Program-made: the position numbers and the translations under genes
The notes under the pieces: generated by a model
What the model saw: only the letters and a program-made list of their open reading frames with translations
What the model was told of the DNA's origin: nothing
The model's database searches: none
Source: Beijerinckia sp. 28-YEA-48
GTDB lineage: Bacteria; Pseudomonadota; Alphaproteobacteria; Rhizobiales; Beijerinckiaceae
DNA: 64,000 nucleotides
NCBI RefSeq assembly: GCF_900104955.1
Contig: NZ_FNSI01000001.1
Coordinates: forward strand, 654,001-718,000
Direction of reading: 5' to 3'
Shown here: piece after piece, positions 42,598 through 51,539 of the stretch
How positions within the stretch are numbered: the stretch's first letter is position 1
How the letters are laid out: each line of letters opens with the position of its first letter

Positions 42598-43161
42598 ATG
42601 GTTCTCTCGCCCCGGAGGCTGCTGGCCGGGGGCATTGCCTTGGCCCTGTCGGTACCGGCGTTGGCGGCAAGTCGTTGGAGCATCGATCCCGCCCGCACCA
42701 CCATCGGTTTTGTGATCGATTCAACAGCTTGGCCACGCACACAAGGCACCTTTAATGCCTTTTCGGGCCGGATTTCGCTTGATTTCGAACATCCCGAGCG
42801 CAGTCGGGTCGATTTCACCGTCCAGGCCGCGTCGGTCGAGGTTGGTTCAAACGCCATGAACGATTACTTGCGTAGCGAGGTCTTCTTCAATGCAGCGCGC
42901 TATCCGGCCATCAGCTTCGCCTCCACCCATGTCGAGAAACTCGGTCCCCGTCTCGTCCATGTCACCGGCAACCTGACCCTGCTTGGTGTCACTCGGCCGA
43001 TCAACATCAATGTCGAGGTCGATCAGCGCAAGGGCGGAGAAAGGGTCGGGTTCAGCGCGACCGGCAGCCTGAGCCGCTCCGCCTACGGCATGAATTCGGG
43101 CGTGCCAATTATCAGCGACACGGTCCACATCACCGTCGTCACCGAAGCCAGGCAGGATTAA
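42598..43161 (+). CDS. YceI-family periplasmic protein
   Basis: A 187-residue exported protein: signal peptide (RRLLAGGIALALSVPALAAS), then the YceI lipocalin-like barrel, marked by WSIDPARTTIGFVID, GSNAMNDYLRSEVFFNAARYPAISFAST and VTGNLTLLGVTRPI. YceI proteins bind polyisoprenoid or quinone-like lipids in the periplasm. It is followed 7 bp later by cytochrome b561, a linkage common in proteobacteria. AGGA lies upstream of the ATG. Confidence 0.88.
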   Translation: MVLSPRRLLAGGIALALSVPALAASRWSIDPARTTIGFVIDSTAWPRTQGTFNAFSGRISLDFEHPERSRVDFTVQAASVEVGSNAMNDYLRSEVFFNAARYPAISFASTHVEKLGPRLVHVTGNLTLLGVTRPININVEVDQRKGGERVGFSATGSLSRSAYGMNSGVPIISDTVHITVVTEARQD

Positions 43162-43168
43162 CAGCAGC

Positions 43169-43741
43169 ATGCAGTGGCGCAACACCACCGGGCAATGGGG
43201 GGCGCTGCCGAAGGGCCAGCATTGGCTCGGCGCCGCGCTGATTCTCGCCATGCTCTATCTCGGCTACGACATGACGCACTGGATCGCCGGTTCGGCGGCG
43301 CGCTTCGATGCCTACCAATTGCACAAGTCGATCGGTTTCTGCCTGCTGGCGCTGACGCTACTGCGCGGCCTCTGGTTGCTTTGCGATCCGGGTCCGGTCT
43401 TGCCTGAGAGCATCCCGGCCTGGGAGCGTCGTGCCAGCCTTATCGGCCATGGCACGCTCTACGCCTTGGTTTTTGCCATGCTCCTGTCGGGCTGGCTGAT
43501 GGTCTCCGCCGCGCCGCTGCCGGTCCCGAGCCGGGTTTTCGGCCTCGTCACCGTGCCTAACCTCGTTCGGCCGAATGCGGCCCTGTTTACGTGGAGCAAG
43601 ACGGCCCATGAGCTTCTCAGCCAGCTGCTGATGACAGCGATCATCCTGCATGTAATAGCCGCACTCAAGCATCACTTCATTGATGGCAACGATATACTCA
43701 AGCGTATCCTGCCCTTCGGGGGCCCCGGCGGGGCAGGCTGA
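43169..43741 (+). CDS. Cytochrome b561-type diheme membrane protein
   Basis: A 190-residue four-helix membrane protein. Heme-ligand histidines appear in YDMTHWIAG, QLHKSIGF, IGHGTLYALVF and MTAIILHVIAALKHHFI. It moves electrons between the quinone pool and periplasmic partners, probably with the YceI protein just upstream. Confidence 0.88.
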   Translation: MQWRNTTGQWGALPKGQHWLGAALILAMLYLGYDMTHWIAGSAARFDAYQLHKSIGFCLLALTLLRGLWLLCDPGPVLPESIPAWERRASLIGHGTLYALVFAMLLSGWLMVSAAPLPVPSRVFGLVTVPNLVRPNAALFTWSKTAHELLSQLLMTAIILHVIAALKHHFIDGNDILKRILPFGGPGGAG

Positions 43742-43889
43742 GCCGTGACGTCGCCGGCAATCAGCCGCCGAACATTGTCGGCCTTGCGCAAGAGGGGAAA
43801 GTTTTCTCGATCCGGTCTGGCACGCAATCAGCCCTTTGCCCTTGAGCAAAAGGCTGCCGATCGGTCATCCATTCATTCGGCTGTCGTGG

Positions 43890-44090
43890 TTAGTGAGATG
43901 GCGTTTGGCCGTGCCATATCACGGCTTCTTCCCTTGAGGCGTTTGGATCTTCGACGACGCGGGCGCAGCGCGCATATAGTTTTAAAACGCTATCGACTTC
44001 GTTGTCGTCGGCTCCGATCAGATAGCCCATGAGCTTGAAGGCGATTTCTTCTCTTTTGGTGTTGGCTTCCGGTTCGGCATCGTAAGGCAT
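43890..44090 (-). CDS. Small protein of unknown function
   Basis: A 66-residue soluble protein, mixed charge, probably helical (EEIAFKLMGYLIGADDNEVDSVLKLYARCARVV). No family recognised. The ribosome site is weak (GGGGGCC). Composition fits a real protein, but it may be spurious. Confidence 0.4.
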   Translation of the reverse strand: MPYDAEPEANTKREEIAFKLMGYLIGADDNEVDSVLKLYARCARVVEDPNASREEAVIWHGQTPSH

Positions 44091-44307
44091 TAGACAGGCC
44101 CCCGATGGTTGTTGGCATTGAAGTGCAACACAAGCTTCCCAGATTCGGCGCGCTCATGGGCGGCTCTTTTCTGGTGGGCGCCAGGCCTGCGTGAGAGGCG
44201 ACACGTTCCAGTGGCGCATCACGGTCTTGGCCTGAGAGCGGCTCGGTCAGCCCACTCTCATATTTTCAATACATTAGATCTGTTTTGGCCTTTAGCCGGA
44301 CAACAGC

Positions 44308-44433
44308 TCACTTTTGAACGCTGTGATAGGCAATAAGGACGGCAACCGCAGTTGCCCCGCCGATGAACAGGAAGGAAAACAGGTAGATCGCGAAATCCGT
44401 TTCGGCTGAAAAATGCATTTGCGCCACTCTCAT
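44308..44433 (-). CDS. Possible 41-residue single-span membrane protein
   Basis: ATG at 44433, with GGGGA about 8 bases upstream, opens a 41-residue frame: short polar N-terminus, then IYLFSFLFIGGATAVAVLIAY, a clear membrane helix, ending HSVQK. No homology recognised. It lies in the otherwise empty stretch 44091-44583. Confidence 0.35.
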   Translation of the reverse strand: MRVAQMHFSAETDFAIYLFSFLFIGGATAVAVLIAYHSVQK

Positions 44434-44583
44434 GCGCAATCCCCGCTTCTGAAGTCCCTTTATCGGTGGCGGTTGCATAGTGCCGAAGGTCATAGGATCG
44501 GGAACTGTCGAAAAATGACCGGATGCCAGTGGAATGTTGTCGAAGGCACTTGCGCCTTCGCACCGATGCGGCAGAATGGGGGT

Positions 44584-44865
44584 ATGATAAAGCTCTCGAT
44601 CGCCGTCAGCATCATCGCGCTCACGCTCACTGGGTGCGCGTCGTCCCCCCCACCCGCGTCTGCGCCAATCCAAGGTCAGGCCAAGCGGATTCAGCGCGAT
44701 GGCGGGCAGCTCGTGCTGCCTGACGGTGCGCGTGTGACGCCCGATGCCAGCGGCGGTTTCACCCTGCCGAATGGCGATCGGGTGAATCGCGACCGGAGCG
44801 GCGCGCTGGTCCTGAAGACAGGCGCGCGTTGCTTGCCTGATCCGGCGGGCTATAGCTGCCCCTGA
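44584..44865 (+). CDS. Small lipoprotein
   Basis: A 93-residue protein with lipoprotein signal (IIALTLTGC lipobox, Cys near residue 18). The mature part repeats a short G-x-L-V-L-P-D-G-A-R-V motif three times (GQLVLPDGARV, GGFTLPNGDRV, GALVLKTGARC), a small beta-repeat. Function unknown. The ribosome site is G-rich. Confidence 0.6.
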   Translation: MIKLSIAVSIIALTLTGCASSPPPASAPIQGQAKRIQRDGGQLVLPDGARVTPDASGGFTLPNGDRVNRDRSGALVLKTGARCLPDPAGYSCP

Positions 44866-44878
44866 TCCGCTTCACTCT

Positions 44879-45724
44879 TCAGCTTCGGACGGGCGCCGCA
44901 TAGGCCGGCGCTTTGCGCAGGCGTTCCATGGGAAAGCCTGCGACCTCCTCACATAGTTTGAGTAGCGCATCGGACGCGCGGTCCATCAGGATTTCGCCGC
45001 GCAGTGCATCCGCTGCCGTGGCATCGCCACAGGCGCCTTCCGTGCAGAGATCCTGCGCTTGCCAGCCAAAGCCGACCGCGCCTTCCGGCGTCAGCAGGCC
45101 ACCGGCCTTTTCCAGTTCGACGGAGAGAGGCACGAAGTTTTTCGCATATTCCATCCGTACCAGACCGGGATGGATGGCGAGCATGACGCTGGTTTCGATT
45201 TCGCCACCATGAATGCCGTGGGTGCGTTCGTGTTTATCGAAGAGATCGTTCTCTTGCGTGATCCGGCCCCACATGGTGCCGACCGCCAGCATGCCATGGC
45301 GGATGCGCAGTTCGCGGCAAACCATTTCAACCAGTTGCGGCTGGCCACCATGGGCGTTGACGATCAGCAGGCGCTCGATGCCGGCGCGGTGGACCGAAGC
45401 GCCGATTTCCAGCCACATATTGGCGAGTGTTTCCCGAGTGAAGGTGAGGGTGCCCGGAAAGGCGGTATGTTCTTGCGATAGGCCGACGTTCAATGCCGGC
45501 AGAAGCAGCACCGGCGTCGTCTCGCTCATCTTGGTGACTGTGCGTTCCACCACGGCATTGATGATGGCGGCATCGACCCGCACCGGTAGGTGTGGGCCAT
45601 GCTGTTCGACGGCGCCGACCGGGAGCACGGCGACGATGCGGGTCATATCGAGGCTGGCGAAATCGCGCGTGGAAAGATCCCACCACCAATGCGACGGCAG
45701 TTTCTGCCTGAGCGGCTGGTTCAT
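44879..45724 (-). CDS. Creatininase-family amidohydrolase
   Basis: A 281-residue creatininase-fold enzyme. Metal ligands fit the family: E40 and H42 in PVGAVEQHGPHLP, D51, then NAHGG near 126 and HGGEIETS near 173. Family members act on creatinine, on formamidopyrimidines or on peptide-like amides (MftE). The start overlaps the stop of the acyl-CoA ligase by 4 bp, so the two form an operon; the substrate is unknown. Confidence 0.85.
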   Translation of the reverse strand: MNQPLRQKLPSHWWWDLSTRDFASLDMTRIVAVLPVGAVEQHGPHLPVRVDAAIINAVVERTVTKMSETTPVLLLPALNVGLSQEHTAFPGTLTFTRETLANMWLEIGASVHRAGIERLLIVNAHGGQPQLVEMVCRELRIRHGMLAVGTMWGRITQENDLFDKHERTHGIHGGEIETSVMLAIHPGLVRMEYAKNFVPLSVELEKAGGLLTPEGAVGFGWQAQDLCTEGACGDATAADALRGEILMDRASDALLKLCEEVAGFPMERLRKAPAYAAPVRS

Positions 45725-47247
45725 GCCATGGCTCCCGCCGCGACAAGCGCCTGAAGATCGGCCTTGGAAATCTTGCCGGTCGGCGTCATCGGCAATTCGT
45801 CGACGATGCGAATCTCAAGCGGCGACAGATCGTAGTCGACGCGGCCGGCGATCGCGGCCTTGAGGCTCTTACCATCGGTCGAGGCGTCGTCGGTCACTGT
45901 CACGAAGGCGGTTGGCAATTGGCCACTGCCATTGGGGAGGCCGATGAGCGCGGCCTGGCGCACGCCGGCTTGTTCGCACAGAGCTTCCTCGACATCTCGC
46001 GGATACCAGGCGATGCCATCGACGGTGATGAGTTCGGCGCGGCGGCTGCGCAGGGTGATGTAACCCTCTGTGTCGATGACGCCGAGGTCGCCGGTGCGCA
46101 GCCAGCCGCCACGGGTCGCTTCGGCGGTTTTTTCCGGGTTGCCCCAATACCCTTTCATGAAGCCGCCAGTCAGGGCGATATCGCCGATTTCGCCAGGCTG
46201 CGCCGGCTTGTCGTCGGGGCCGAAGATGCGCACTTCCTTGTCGGGCAGGGGCGGGCCGATGCGCACGAGATCGGCGCCATCGGGCACGAGTTCGGGATAG
46301 CCCAGCGCCACGAAGCCGCCGAGCTCGCTTTGGCCATAGCTTTCGACGATCGGCAGGCCGAGCTTGTCGCGCCAGGCTGCCTTCAGAGTCGGCGGCAGCG
46401 GGCCGCCGCCGGTCAGAGCCATGCGCAGCTTGCCGGGCGAGCGTCTGCGCTTTTCCGATTCACGCAGCACTTCGTCGAGCAAGGTTGGATTGCCGACGAG
46501 CACGGTGGCAGCGGCAGCATCGACGGCATCCCAGCCTGTTGCCGGTGTCCATTTGCCCATCACGTGGATGCTGGCACCAGCCGACAGCGGCGGCAGCAGG
46601 TTGCCGACAAGCTGGTAAGAGCTGGAGAGCGCCGTCGGCCCAAAGGAAACATCATGGGCGCGGATTTGTAGGCGCTCGGCGATGCAGCGGGAGGCGCGGA
46701 TCGTTGGCTCATGGCAAAGGCAGGCGCCCTTCGGCTTACCGGTGGTGCCGGAGGTGTAGGAAAGATGAGCGATGGCGCTCTCGTCGCCTGGATCCGGCGG
46801 TGGTGCGAAGCCGGCGGCCATCAGCTCAGGTAGCGACAGGGCGCCGGCCTGCGGACCATCCATGCAGATCAGCGTTTTGACGGCGGGCACGGCGCGCTGG
46901 GCGCGCAGCACCACGTCATGCAGGTCATGGGTGTAGATCACCACCTTCGGTTCGTGATCGGCCCAATAATATTCGAGATCGTCGGCGAATTTGACATTCA
47001 CCAGCGCCGCGATCGCGCCGATACGCCAGGCGCCAAGCATGGCGAGGAGATAGTCCATGCCGTTATGGGCGAAGACGCCGACCCGGTCGCCCTTGCGCAC
47101 GCCGCAATCGTGCAAGAGGCCGGCCATACGCTCCATCTGCGTGACGGCCTGCGCATAGGTAAGGGATTTGTCGCGATCGACCCAGCGCAGGGCCAATTTG
47201 TCGGGAGTGCGTTGAGCGGTGTCGCTCACAAGTCGATGCATCAGCAT
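45721..47247 (-). CDS. AMP-dependent acyl-CoA synthetase/ligase
   Basis: A 508-residue ANL-superfamily enzyme: P-loop LSYTSGTTGKPKGACLCH near residue 168, YGQSELGGF near 310, TGDLGVIDTEGYITLRSRRAELI near 393, and the catalytic Lys in MTPTGKISKADL near 492. It activates a carboxylic acid to its CoA ester. Substrate class is not clear (short/medium aliphatic or aromatic). Coupled to the creatininase-family gene. Confidence 0.88.
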   Translation of the reverse strand: MLMHRLVSDTAQRTPDKLALRWVDRDKSLTYAQAVTQMERMAGLLHDCGVRKGDRVGVFAHNGMDYLLAMLGAWRIGAIAALVNVKFADDLEYYWADHEPKVVIYTHDLHDVVLRAQRAVPAVKTLICMDGPQAGALSLPELMAAGFAPPPDPGDESAIAHLSYTSGTTGKPKGACLCHEPTIRASRCIAERLQIRAHDVSFGPTALSSSYQLVGNLLPPLSAGASIHVMGKWTPATGWDAVDAAAATVLVGNPTLLDEVLRESEKRRRSPGKLRMALTGGGPLPPTLKAAWRDKLGLPIVESYGQSELGGFVALGYPELVPDGADLVRIGPPLPDKEVRIFGPDDKPAQPGEIGDIALTGGFMKGYWGNPEKTAEATRGGWLRTGDLGVIDTEGYITLRSRRAELITVDGIAWYPRDVEEALCEQAGVRQAALIGLPNGSGQLPTAFVTVTDDASTDGKSLKAAIAGRVDYDLSPLEIRIVDELPMTPTGKISKADLQALVAAGAMA

Positions 47248-47437
47248 GTGGAATTCGACCCAAGTTAAGCCAGCGCAAAATGGCGCGCGTTCTTACCTCA
47301 ACCGAAAACCGGGGCTTTTCGCCATATCGTGGCGCCTATAGGCACTATTAAGCACTAGCTAGACAGTTTTTGTTGGCGTTCTCCGGTGGATTTGCGACAA
47401 CAGGGACAAGCAAGGACGAGGAACCAAGGTCACTGTC

Positions 47438-48412
47438 ATGGGCATTTTGATCAACGGCGTATGGACGGGCGAACGATTGGCGCAGGAGACCGGTAAGTCC
47501 GGTGAATTCCTGCGGGCGGACAGCGCCTTCCGCGACCGGATCAGCGCTGATGGCAGTTCTGCTTTCCCGGCCGAGGCTGGGCGCTATCATCTCTACGTGA
47601 CCTATGGCTGCCCGTGGGCGCATCGTACTTTGCTTTATCGTGCCGCCAAGGGGCTTGAGGAGGCGATCAGCGTCAGCTGGGGGCTGCCCGACGAGCGCAC
47701 CTATGGCTGGACCTTCGGTCGCCCGCAGCGCTGGCCGGAGTGCAATGGCGATGAGGTGAACGGCTTCACCTATCTGCATCAGGCCTATACGGCGGCGAAG
47801 CCTAGCTATACCGGCAAGGTGACGGTGCCGACCCTGTGGGACAAAACGACGGGGCAAATCGTCAACAATGAATCCTCGGAAATCATCCGCATGTTCAATA
47901 CGGAGTTCCGTGGCACTGCCGGCAATGACAAGGATTTCTATCCGGTGCATCTGCGCGACGCGATCGATGCGATGAACGCGAAGGTCTATGCTAACGTCAA
48001 CAACGGCGTTTATCGCTGCGGTTTCGCTCAATCACAGCAGGCCTACGAACAAGCCTTCGACGATGTGTTCCGTGTGCTCGACGAGTTGGAAGAGCTGTTG
48101 GACAAGCAGCGCTATCTCTGCGGCACGGAGATCACCGAGGCGGACTGGCGGCTGTTGCCGACCTTGGTGCGCTTCGACGTTGCTTACTTCCCGCTGTTCA
48201 AGTGCAACCGCCAGCGCATCGCCGACTATCGCAATCTGTCGAATTACATGCGCGAGCTTTGCCAATATCCAGGCGTTATGGCGACCGTGAAGCCTCGTCA
48301 CTATATCGCCAATTACTATTCCATCACGCGGCTTAATCCGACCGGCATTATCCCGAAGGGAACGCCGGTGGATTACGCGGCGCCTCACGATCGGGCCCGG
48401 TTGCCGGGCTGA
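47438..48412 (+). CDS. Glutathionyl-hydroquinone reductase (Xi-class GST)
   Basis: A 324-residue Xi-class glutathione transferase. The catalytic Cys is C58 in YGCPWAHR; VPTLWDKTTGQIVNNESSEIIRMF near 128 and GVYRCGFAQSQQAYEQAF near 188 are diagnostic of YqjG/PcpF-type enzymes. It removes glutathione from glutathionyl-hydroquinones, protecting against quinone stress during aromatic breakdown. AGGAACCAAGG region precedes the ATG. Confidence 0.9.
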   Translation: MGILINGVWTGERLAQETGKSGEFLRADSAFRDRISADGSSAFPAEAGRYHLYVTYGCPWAHRTLLYRAAKGLEEAISVSWGLPDERTYGWTFGRPQRWPECNGDEVNGFTYLHQAYTAAKPSYTGKVTVPTLWDKTTGQIVNNESSEIIRMFNTEFRGTAGNDKDFYPVHLRDAIDAMNAKVYANVNNGVYRCGFAQSQQAYEQAFDDVFRVLDELEELLDKQRYLCGTEITEADWRLLPTLVRFDVAYFPLFKCNRQRIADYRNLSNYMRELCQYPGVMATVKPRHYIANYYSITRLNPTGIIPKGTPVDYAAPHDRARLPG

Positions 48413-48433
48413 TCTTATTGAAGGATCGTTCAT

Positions 48434-49129
48434 ATGGCGGAGCGGAAATCGGCTCTTATCGTTGGGGCGGGAAGCGGGCTCAGCGCCTCGCTGGCACGGC
48501 TATTGGCGCGCGAGGGGTGGGCTGTCGGTCTTGCGGCGCGCAATGCCTACAAATTGTCGGCGCTTTCAGCGGAAGCGGGCGCGCGCGCCTGGAGTTGCGA
48601 TGCGACCGATCCAGCGGCGGTGGCCAAACTGTTCGACGAGGTCGATGCGACGCTCGGGCCGCCCGACGTGGTTGTTTACAATGCCAGCGCGCGGGCGCGG
48701 GGCACAATCGCTGAACTCGTGCCGGAAGAGGTGCGCCAGGCGATCGAGGTCTCGGCTTTTGGCGGCTTTCTGGTGGCGCAGCAGGCGGCGCGGCGCATGT
48801 TGGCAAAAGGGCAGGGCTCGATCCTGTTCACTGGCGCTTCGGCCAGCGTGAAGGGCTTTCCCCAGTCGGCGGCATTCGCCATGGGCAAATTCGCTTTGCG
48901 CGGATTGGCCCAGAGCATGGCGCGGGAACTGGCGCCCAAGGGCATTCACGTGGCGCATTTCGTTATCGATGGCGGTATTGCGCGGGACGGTCGCACGCCG
49001 CCTTCGGAGGCGCCCGATGCGCTGCTTGATCCCGATGCGATCGCGCAATCCTATCTGCAGATCATTCGCCAGCCGCGCAATGCCTGGACTTGGGAGATTG
49101 AGTTGCGGCCGTGGGTCGAGAAATTCTAA
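48434..49129 (+). CDS. Short-chain dehydrogenase/reductase with Phe at the catalytic Tyr position
   Basis: A 231-residue SDR. The cofactor motif reads VGAGSGLSASLAR (GxxxGxG variant) and the catalytic Ser is in ILFTGASAS. The usual YxxxK is FAMGK near residue 152, so Tyr is replaced by Phe while Lys remains. Such variants form a recognisable SDR subgroup. Oxidoreductase activity is uncertain. It follows the hydroquinone reductase by 21 bp. Confidence 0.82.
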   Translation: MAERKSALIVGAGSGLSASLARLLAREGWAVGLAARNAYKLSALSAEAGARAWSCDATDPAAVAKLFDEVDATLGPPDVVVYNASARARGTIAELVPEEVRQAIEVSAFGGFLVAQQAARRMLAKGQGSILFTGASASVKGFPQSAAFAMGKFALRGLAQSMARELAPKGIHVAHFVIDGGIARDGRTPPSEAPDALLDPDAIAQSYLQIIRQPRNAWTWEIELRPWVEKF

Positions 49130-49177
49130 CGCTCAGAAAGCGGGTGGCGGCACGTGTCGCGCCGCCACCGTATTCGA

Positions 49178-50299
49178 TTAGTGGGCGGTGGTGCCCCACA
49201 CGTCCTGCGCCACTTCGGCAACGAGTTCGAGCTTCTTCTTCTCGATCTCTTCGGTAAGGCGATTGCCGGGCGCGCTGGAGGCGAAGCCGCATTGCGGGCT
49301 CAGGCACAGCTGGTCGAGCGCGATATATTTCGAGGCTTCCTCGATCCGCTTCTTCAGCACGTCCTTCGACTCGAGCGCTGCTTCCTTCGAGCTGATCAGG
49401 CCGAGCACGAGTTTCTTCTTGCCCTTGGGGAAGAAGCGCAGGGGTGCGAAGCCGCCGGCGCGCTCGGTGTCATATTCAAGGAAGAAGCCATCGACTTCGG
49501 TGACGTTGAACAGCGCGTCGGCGACAGAATCATAGCCGCCTTCCGCCATCCACATGCTGTTGTGATTGCCGCGGCAGGTGTGCAGCGTCACCGTCAGCTT
49601 GTCGTCGCGGCCAGCGATCAGGCCATTGATGATGCGGGCGTAGGTTTCCGGCAGTTTGTCGGGGTCGAGCCCATCGGACACCATCTGCTTGCGCACGCCA
49701 GCGTCGCACATGGTGGCGAAGGAGACGTCGTCGAGCTGTAGATAGGTACAGCCGGCGGCGACGAGATCGGCGACTTCGGCGCGATAGGCTTTGGTCATAT
49801 CGGCCCAGAACTCATCTTGATTGGGATAGGCCGCATCGGCGATCACCTTTTTGCCGCCGCGCATATGCATATAGGTCGGCGAGGGGATGCAGAACTTCGG
49901 CGTCTTGGTCGTCACCGACTTCAGGAATTTGAAGTGATCGACCATGATCGGCTTTGAACGACCGACCTTGCCGGTGACGGCGATCATCGAGCTCGTGCTC
50001 TCGGTTTCGCCCGCGGTACCCTTGAAGCTGACAGCGTAGTCGCTCTTGGTCGCCTCGATGCCGTCGAAACCGGTGAGGAAATCGACGTGCCAGATGGCGC
50101 GGCGGATTTCTCCGTCGGTGATGGCGTGCATGCCGGCGGCTTCCTGTAGTTTCACCACATCGCGAATGGCGTCGTCTTCGACCGCGCGCAGCGCATGGGC
50201 GTCGATCTCGCCACGCGCCTTCTTGGCGCGGGCTTCCTTCACCGCCGGCGGCCGCAGCAGGCTGCCGACGTGATCAGCGCGGAATGGTCCTTGAGACAT
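49178..50299 (-). CDS. Cobalamin-independent methionine synthase-like (MetE C-terminal domain) protein
   Basis: A 373-residue stand-alone MetE C-terminal-type TIM barrel. FRADHVGSLLRPP at the start, VDFLTGFDG near 73, YLQLDDVSFATMCD near 187, LHTCRGNHN near 240 and LDQLCLSPQCGFAS near 340 supply the His, Cys and Glu/Asp metal ligands of the family. It may transfer methyl groups or cleave alkyl thioethers. It lies in a putative operon with a GntR regulator and a Liv-type binding protein, so the methyl donor may be an imported solute (inference). Confidence 0.82.
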   Translation of the reverse strand: MSQGPFRADHVGSLLRPPAVKEARAKKARGEIDAHALRAVEDDAIRDVVKLQEAAGMHAITDGEIRRAIWHVDFLTGFDGIEATKSDYAVSFKGTAGETESTSSMIAVTGKVGRSKPIMVDHFKFLKSVTTKTPKFCIPSPTYMHMRGGKKVIADAAYPNQDEFWADMTKAYRAEVADLVAAGCTYLQLDDVSFATMCDAGVRKQMVSDGLDPDKLPETYARIINGLIAGRDDKLTVTLHTCRGNHNSMWMAEGGYDSVADALFNVTEVDGFFLEYDTERAGGFAPLRFFPKGKKKLVLGLISSKEAALESKDVLKKRIEEASKYIALDQLCLSPQCGFASSAPGNRLTEEIEKKKLELVAEVAQDVWGTTAH

Positions 50300-50338
50300 A
50301 TCAGTTCTTCCCTGTGAGAGAATGTTTGGCGTGAAGCA

Positions 50339-51493
50339 TCACGGCTTCTGGTTCGGATAGGTGGCGAATTCCGCGTGATAAAGTTCGCCATCCTTACGTT
50401 CGACGCGGCGGATATAAATGTTCTGTACCGGCTCGCGGGTCTGCGCATCGATGGTCAGCGGACCGCGCGGGCTTTCCCATGACAGGCCCTTGAAGGCTTC
50501 GATGAGTTTCGGGCCTGCGCTGTCGCCACTGGTCTTGGTCAGAGCCGCATAGACCGCATGCAGGCCGTCATAGCCGCCGACGGCGATGACATTCGGGCGC
50601 GCGTCATTGTTGGCCTTGCGATATTCCGTGACAAACTTCTTGTTTTCGGCTGAGTCATGGGCGGCCGAATAATTGTAGGAGGTGACGGAGCCGAGTACGC
50701 CGTCGCCCATAGCATTCAGCTGTTCGTCATCGAAGGCATCGCCCGGGCCGATGACCTTGATGCCAGCTTCCGGCAAACCGCGATCGAGCACCTGGCGCAT
50801 CACCGAGCCCGCCACGGGCGCCGGTACGAAGAGCATCAGTGCATCAGGTTTCAGATCCCTGGCGCGTTGCAGGAAGGGCGCGAAATCCGGATTGACGAGT
50901 GGAGCGCGCAATTGCTCGAGCACCTTGCCGCCCTTCTCCTCGAACTTCGCCTTGAAGGCGTTCTGCGCGTCGAGCCCGGGGCCGTAGTCGGAGACCATCG
51001 ATACGACGGTCTTGATGCCATTGGCGGCGGCCCATTCGGCGCCGGGTGCAGTCTGTTGCGGCAGAGTAAAGCTGACGCGCACGAAATAGGGCGAGGCGGC
51101 GACAATGGAGGCGGTGCCTGCCACCATGATGACAGCTGGAACCTTGGCCTGGGTGATGAGCGGGCCAACGGCGATCGCCAGCGGCGTCAGGCCGAAGCCG
51201 CTGATGACGGCGGCCTTGTCGTTGACGATCAGTTCCTGGGCGAGGCGGCGAGTGACATCGGCCACGCCGGTATCGTCGCGCACCAGAAGTTCGATCTTTT
51301 TGCCAGCGACCGTGTCGCCATGGAGCGCCATGTAGAGTTTGGCGCCGGCAACCATCTGCCGGCCTGCGGCGGCCTGCGGGCCGGTCATTGGCGCGATCAA
51401 GCCAACCTTCACCACGTCTTGTGCTTGCGCCGTTGCACCTGCGGCAATGAGGCTGGCGGCTGCCAGCACAGGGGCGATCATCTGTTTCATCAT
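50339..51493 (-). CDS. Liv-type ABC transporter substrate-binding protein
   Basis: A 384-residue periplasmic protein with signal peptide ending ATAQAQ. It has the type 1 binding fold: VVKVGLIAPMTGPQAAAGRQMVAGAKLY, then LLVRDDTGVADVTRRLAQELI, and DALMLFVPAPVAGSVMRQ. No permease or ATPase accompanies it. It may serve a transporter encoded elsewhere, possibly the one at the start of the window. GAGGAC precedes the start. Confidence 0.88.
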   Translation of the reverse strand: MMKQMIAPVLAAASLIAAGATAQAQDVVKVGLIAPMTGPQAAAGRQMVAGAKLYMALHGDTVAGKKIELLVRDDTGVADVTRRLAQELIVNDKAAVISGFGLTPLAIAVGPLITQAKVPAVIMVAGTASIVAASPYFVRVSFTLPQQTAPGAEWAAANGIKTVVSMVSDYGPGLDAQNAFKAKFEEKGGKVLEQLRAPLVNPDFAPFLQRARDLKPDALMLFVPAPVAGSVMRQVLDRGLPEAGIKVIGPGDAFDDEQLNAMGDGVLGSVTSYNYSAAHDSAENKKFVTEYRKANNDARPNVIAVGGYDGLHAVYAALTKTSGDSAGPKLIEAFKGLSWESPRGPLTIDAQTREPVQNIYIRRVERKDGELYHAEFATYPNQKP

Positions 51494-51539
51494 AGTCCTC
51501 GTCTTGGTCAGGGGTATTGTTGTGGAGAGTGTGCGCCGA

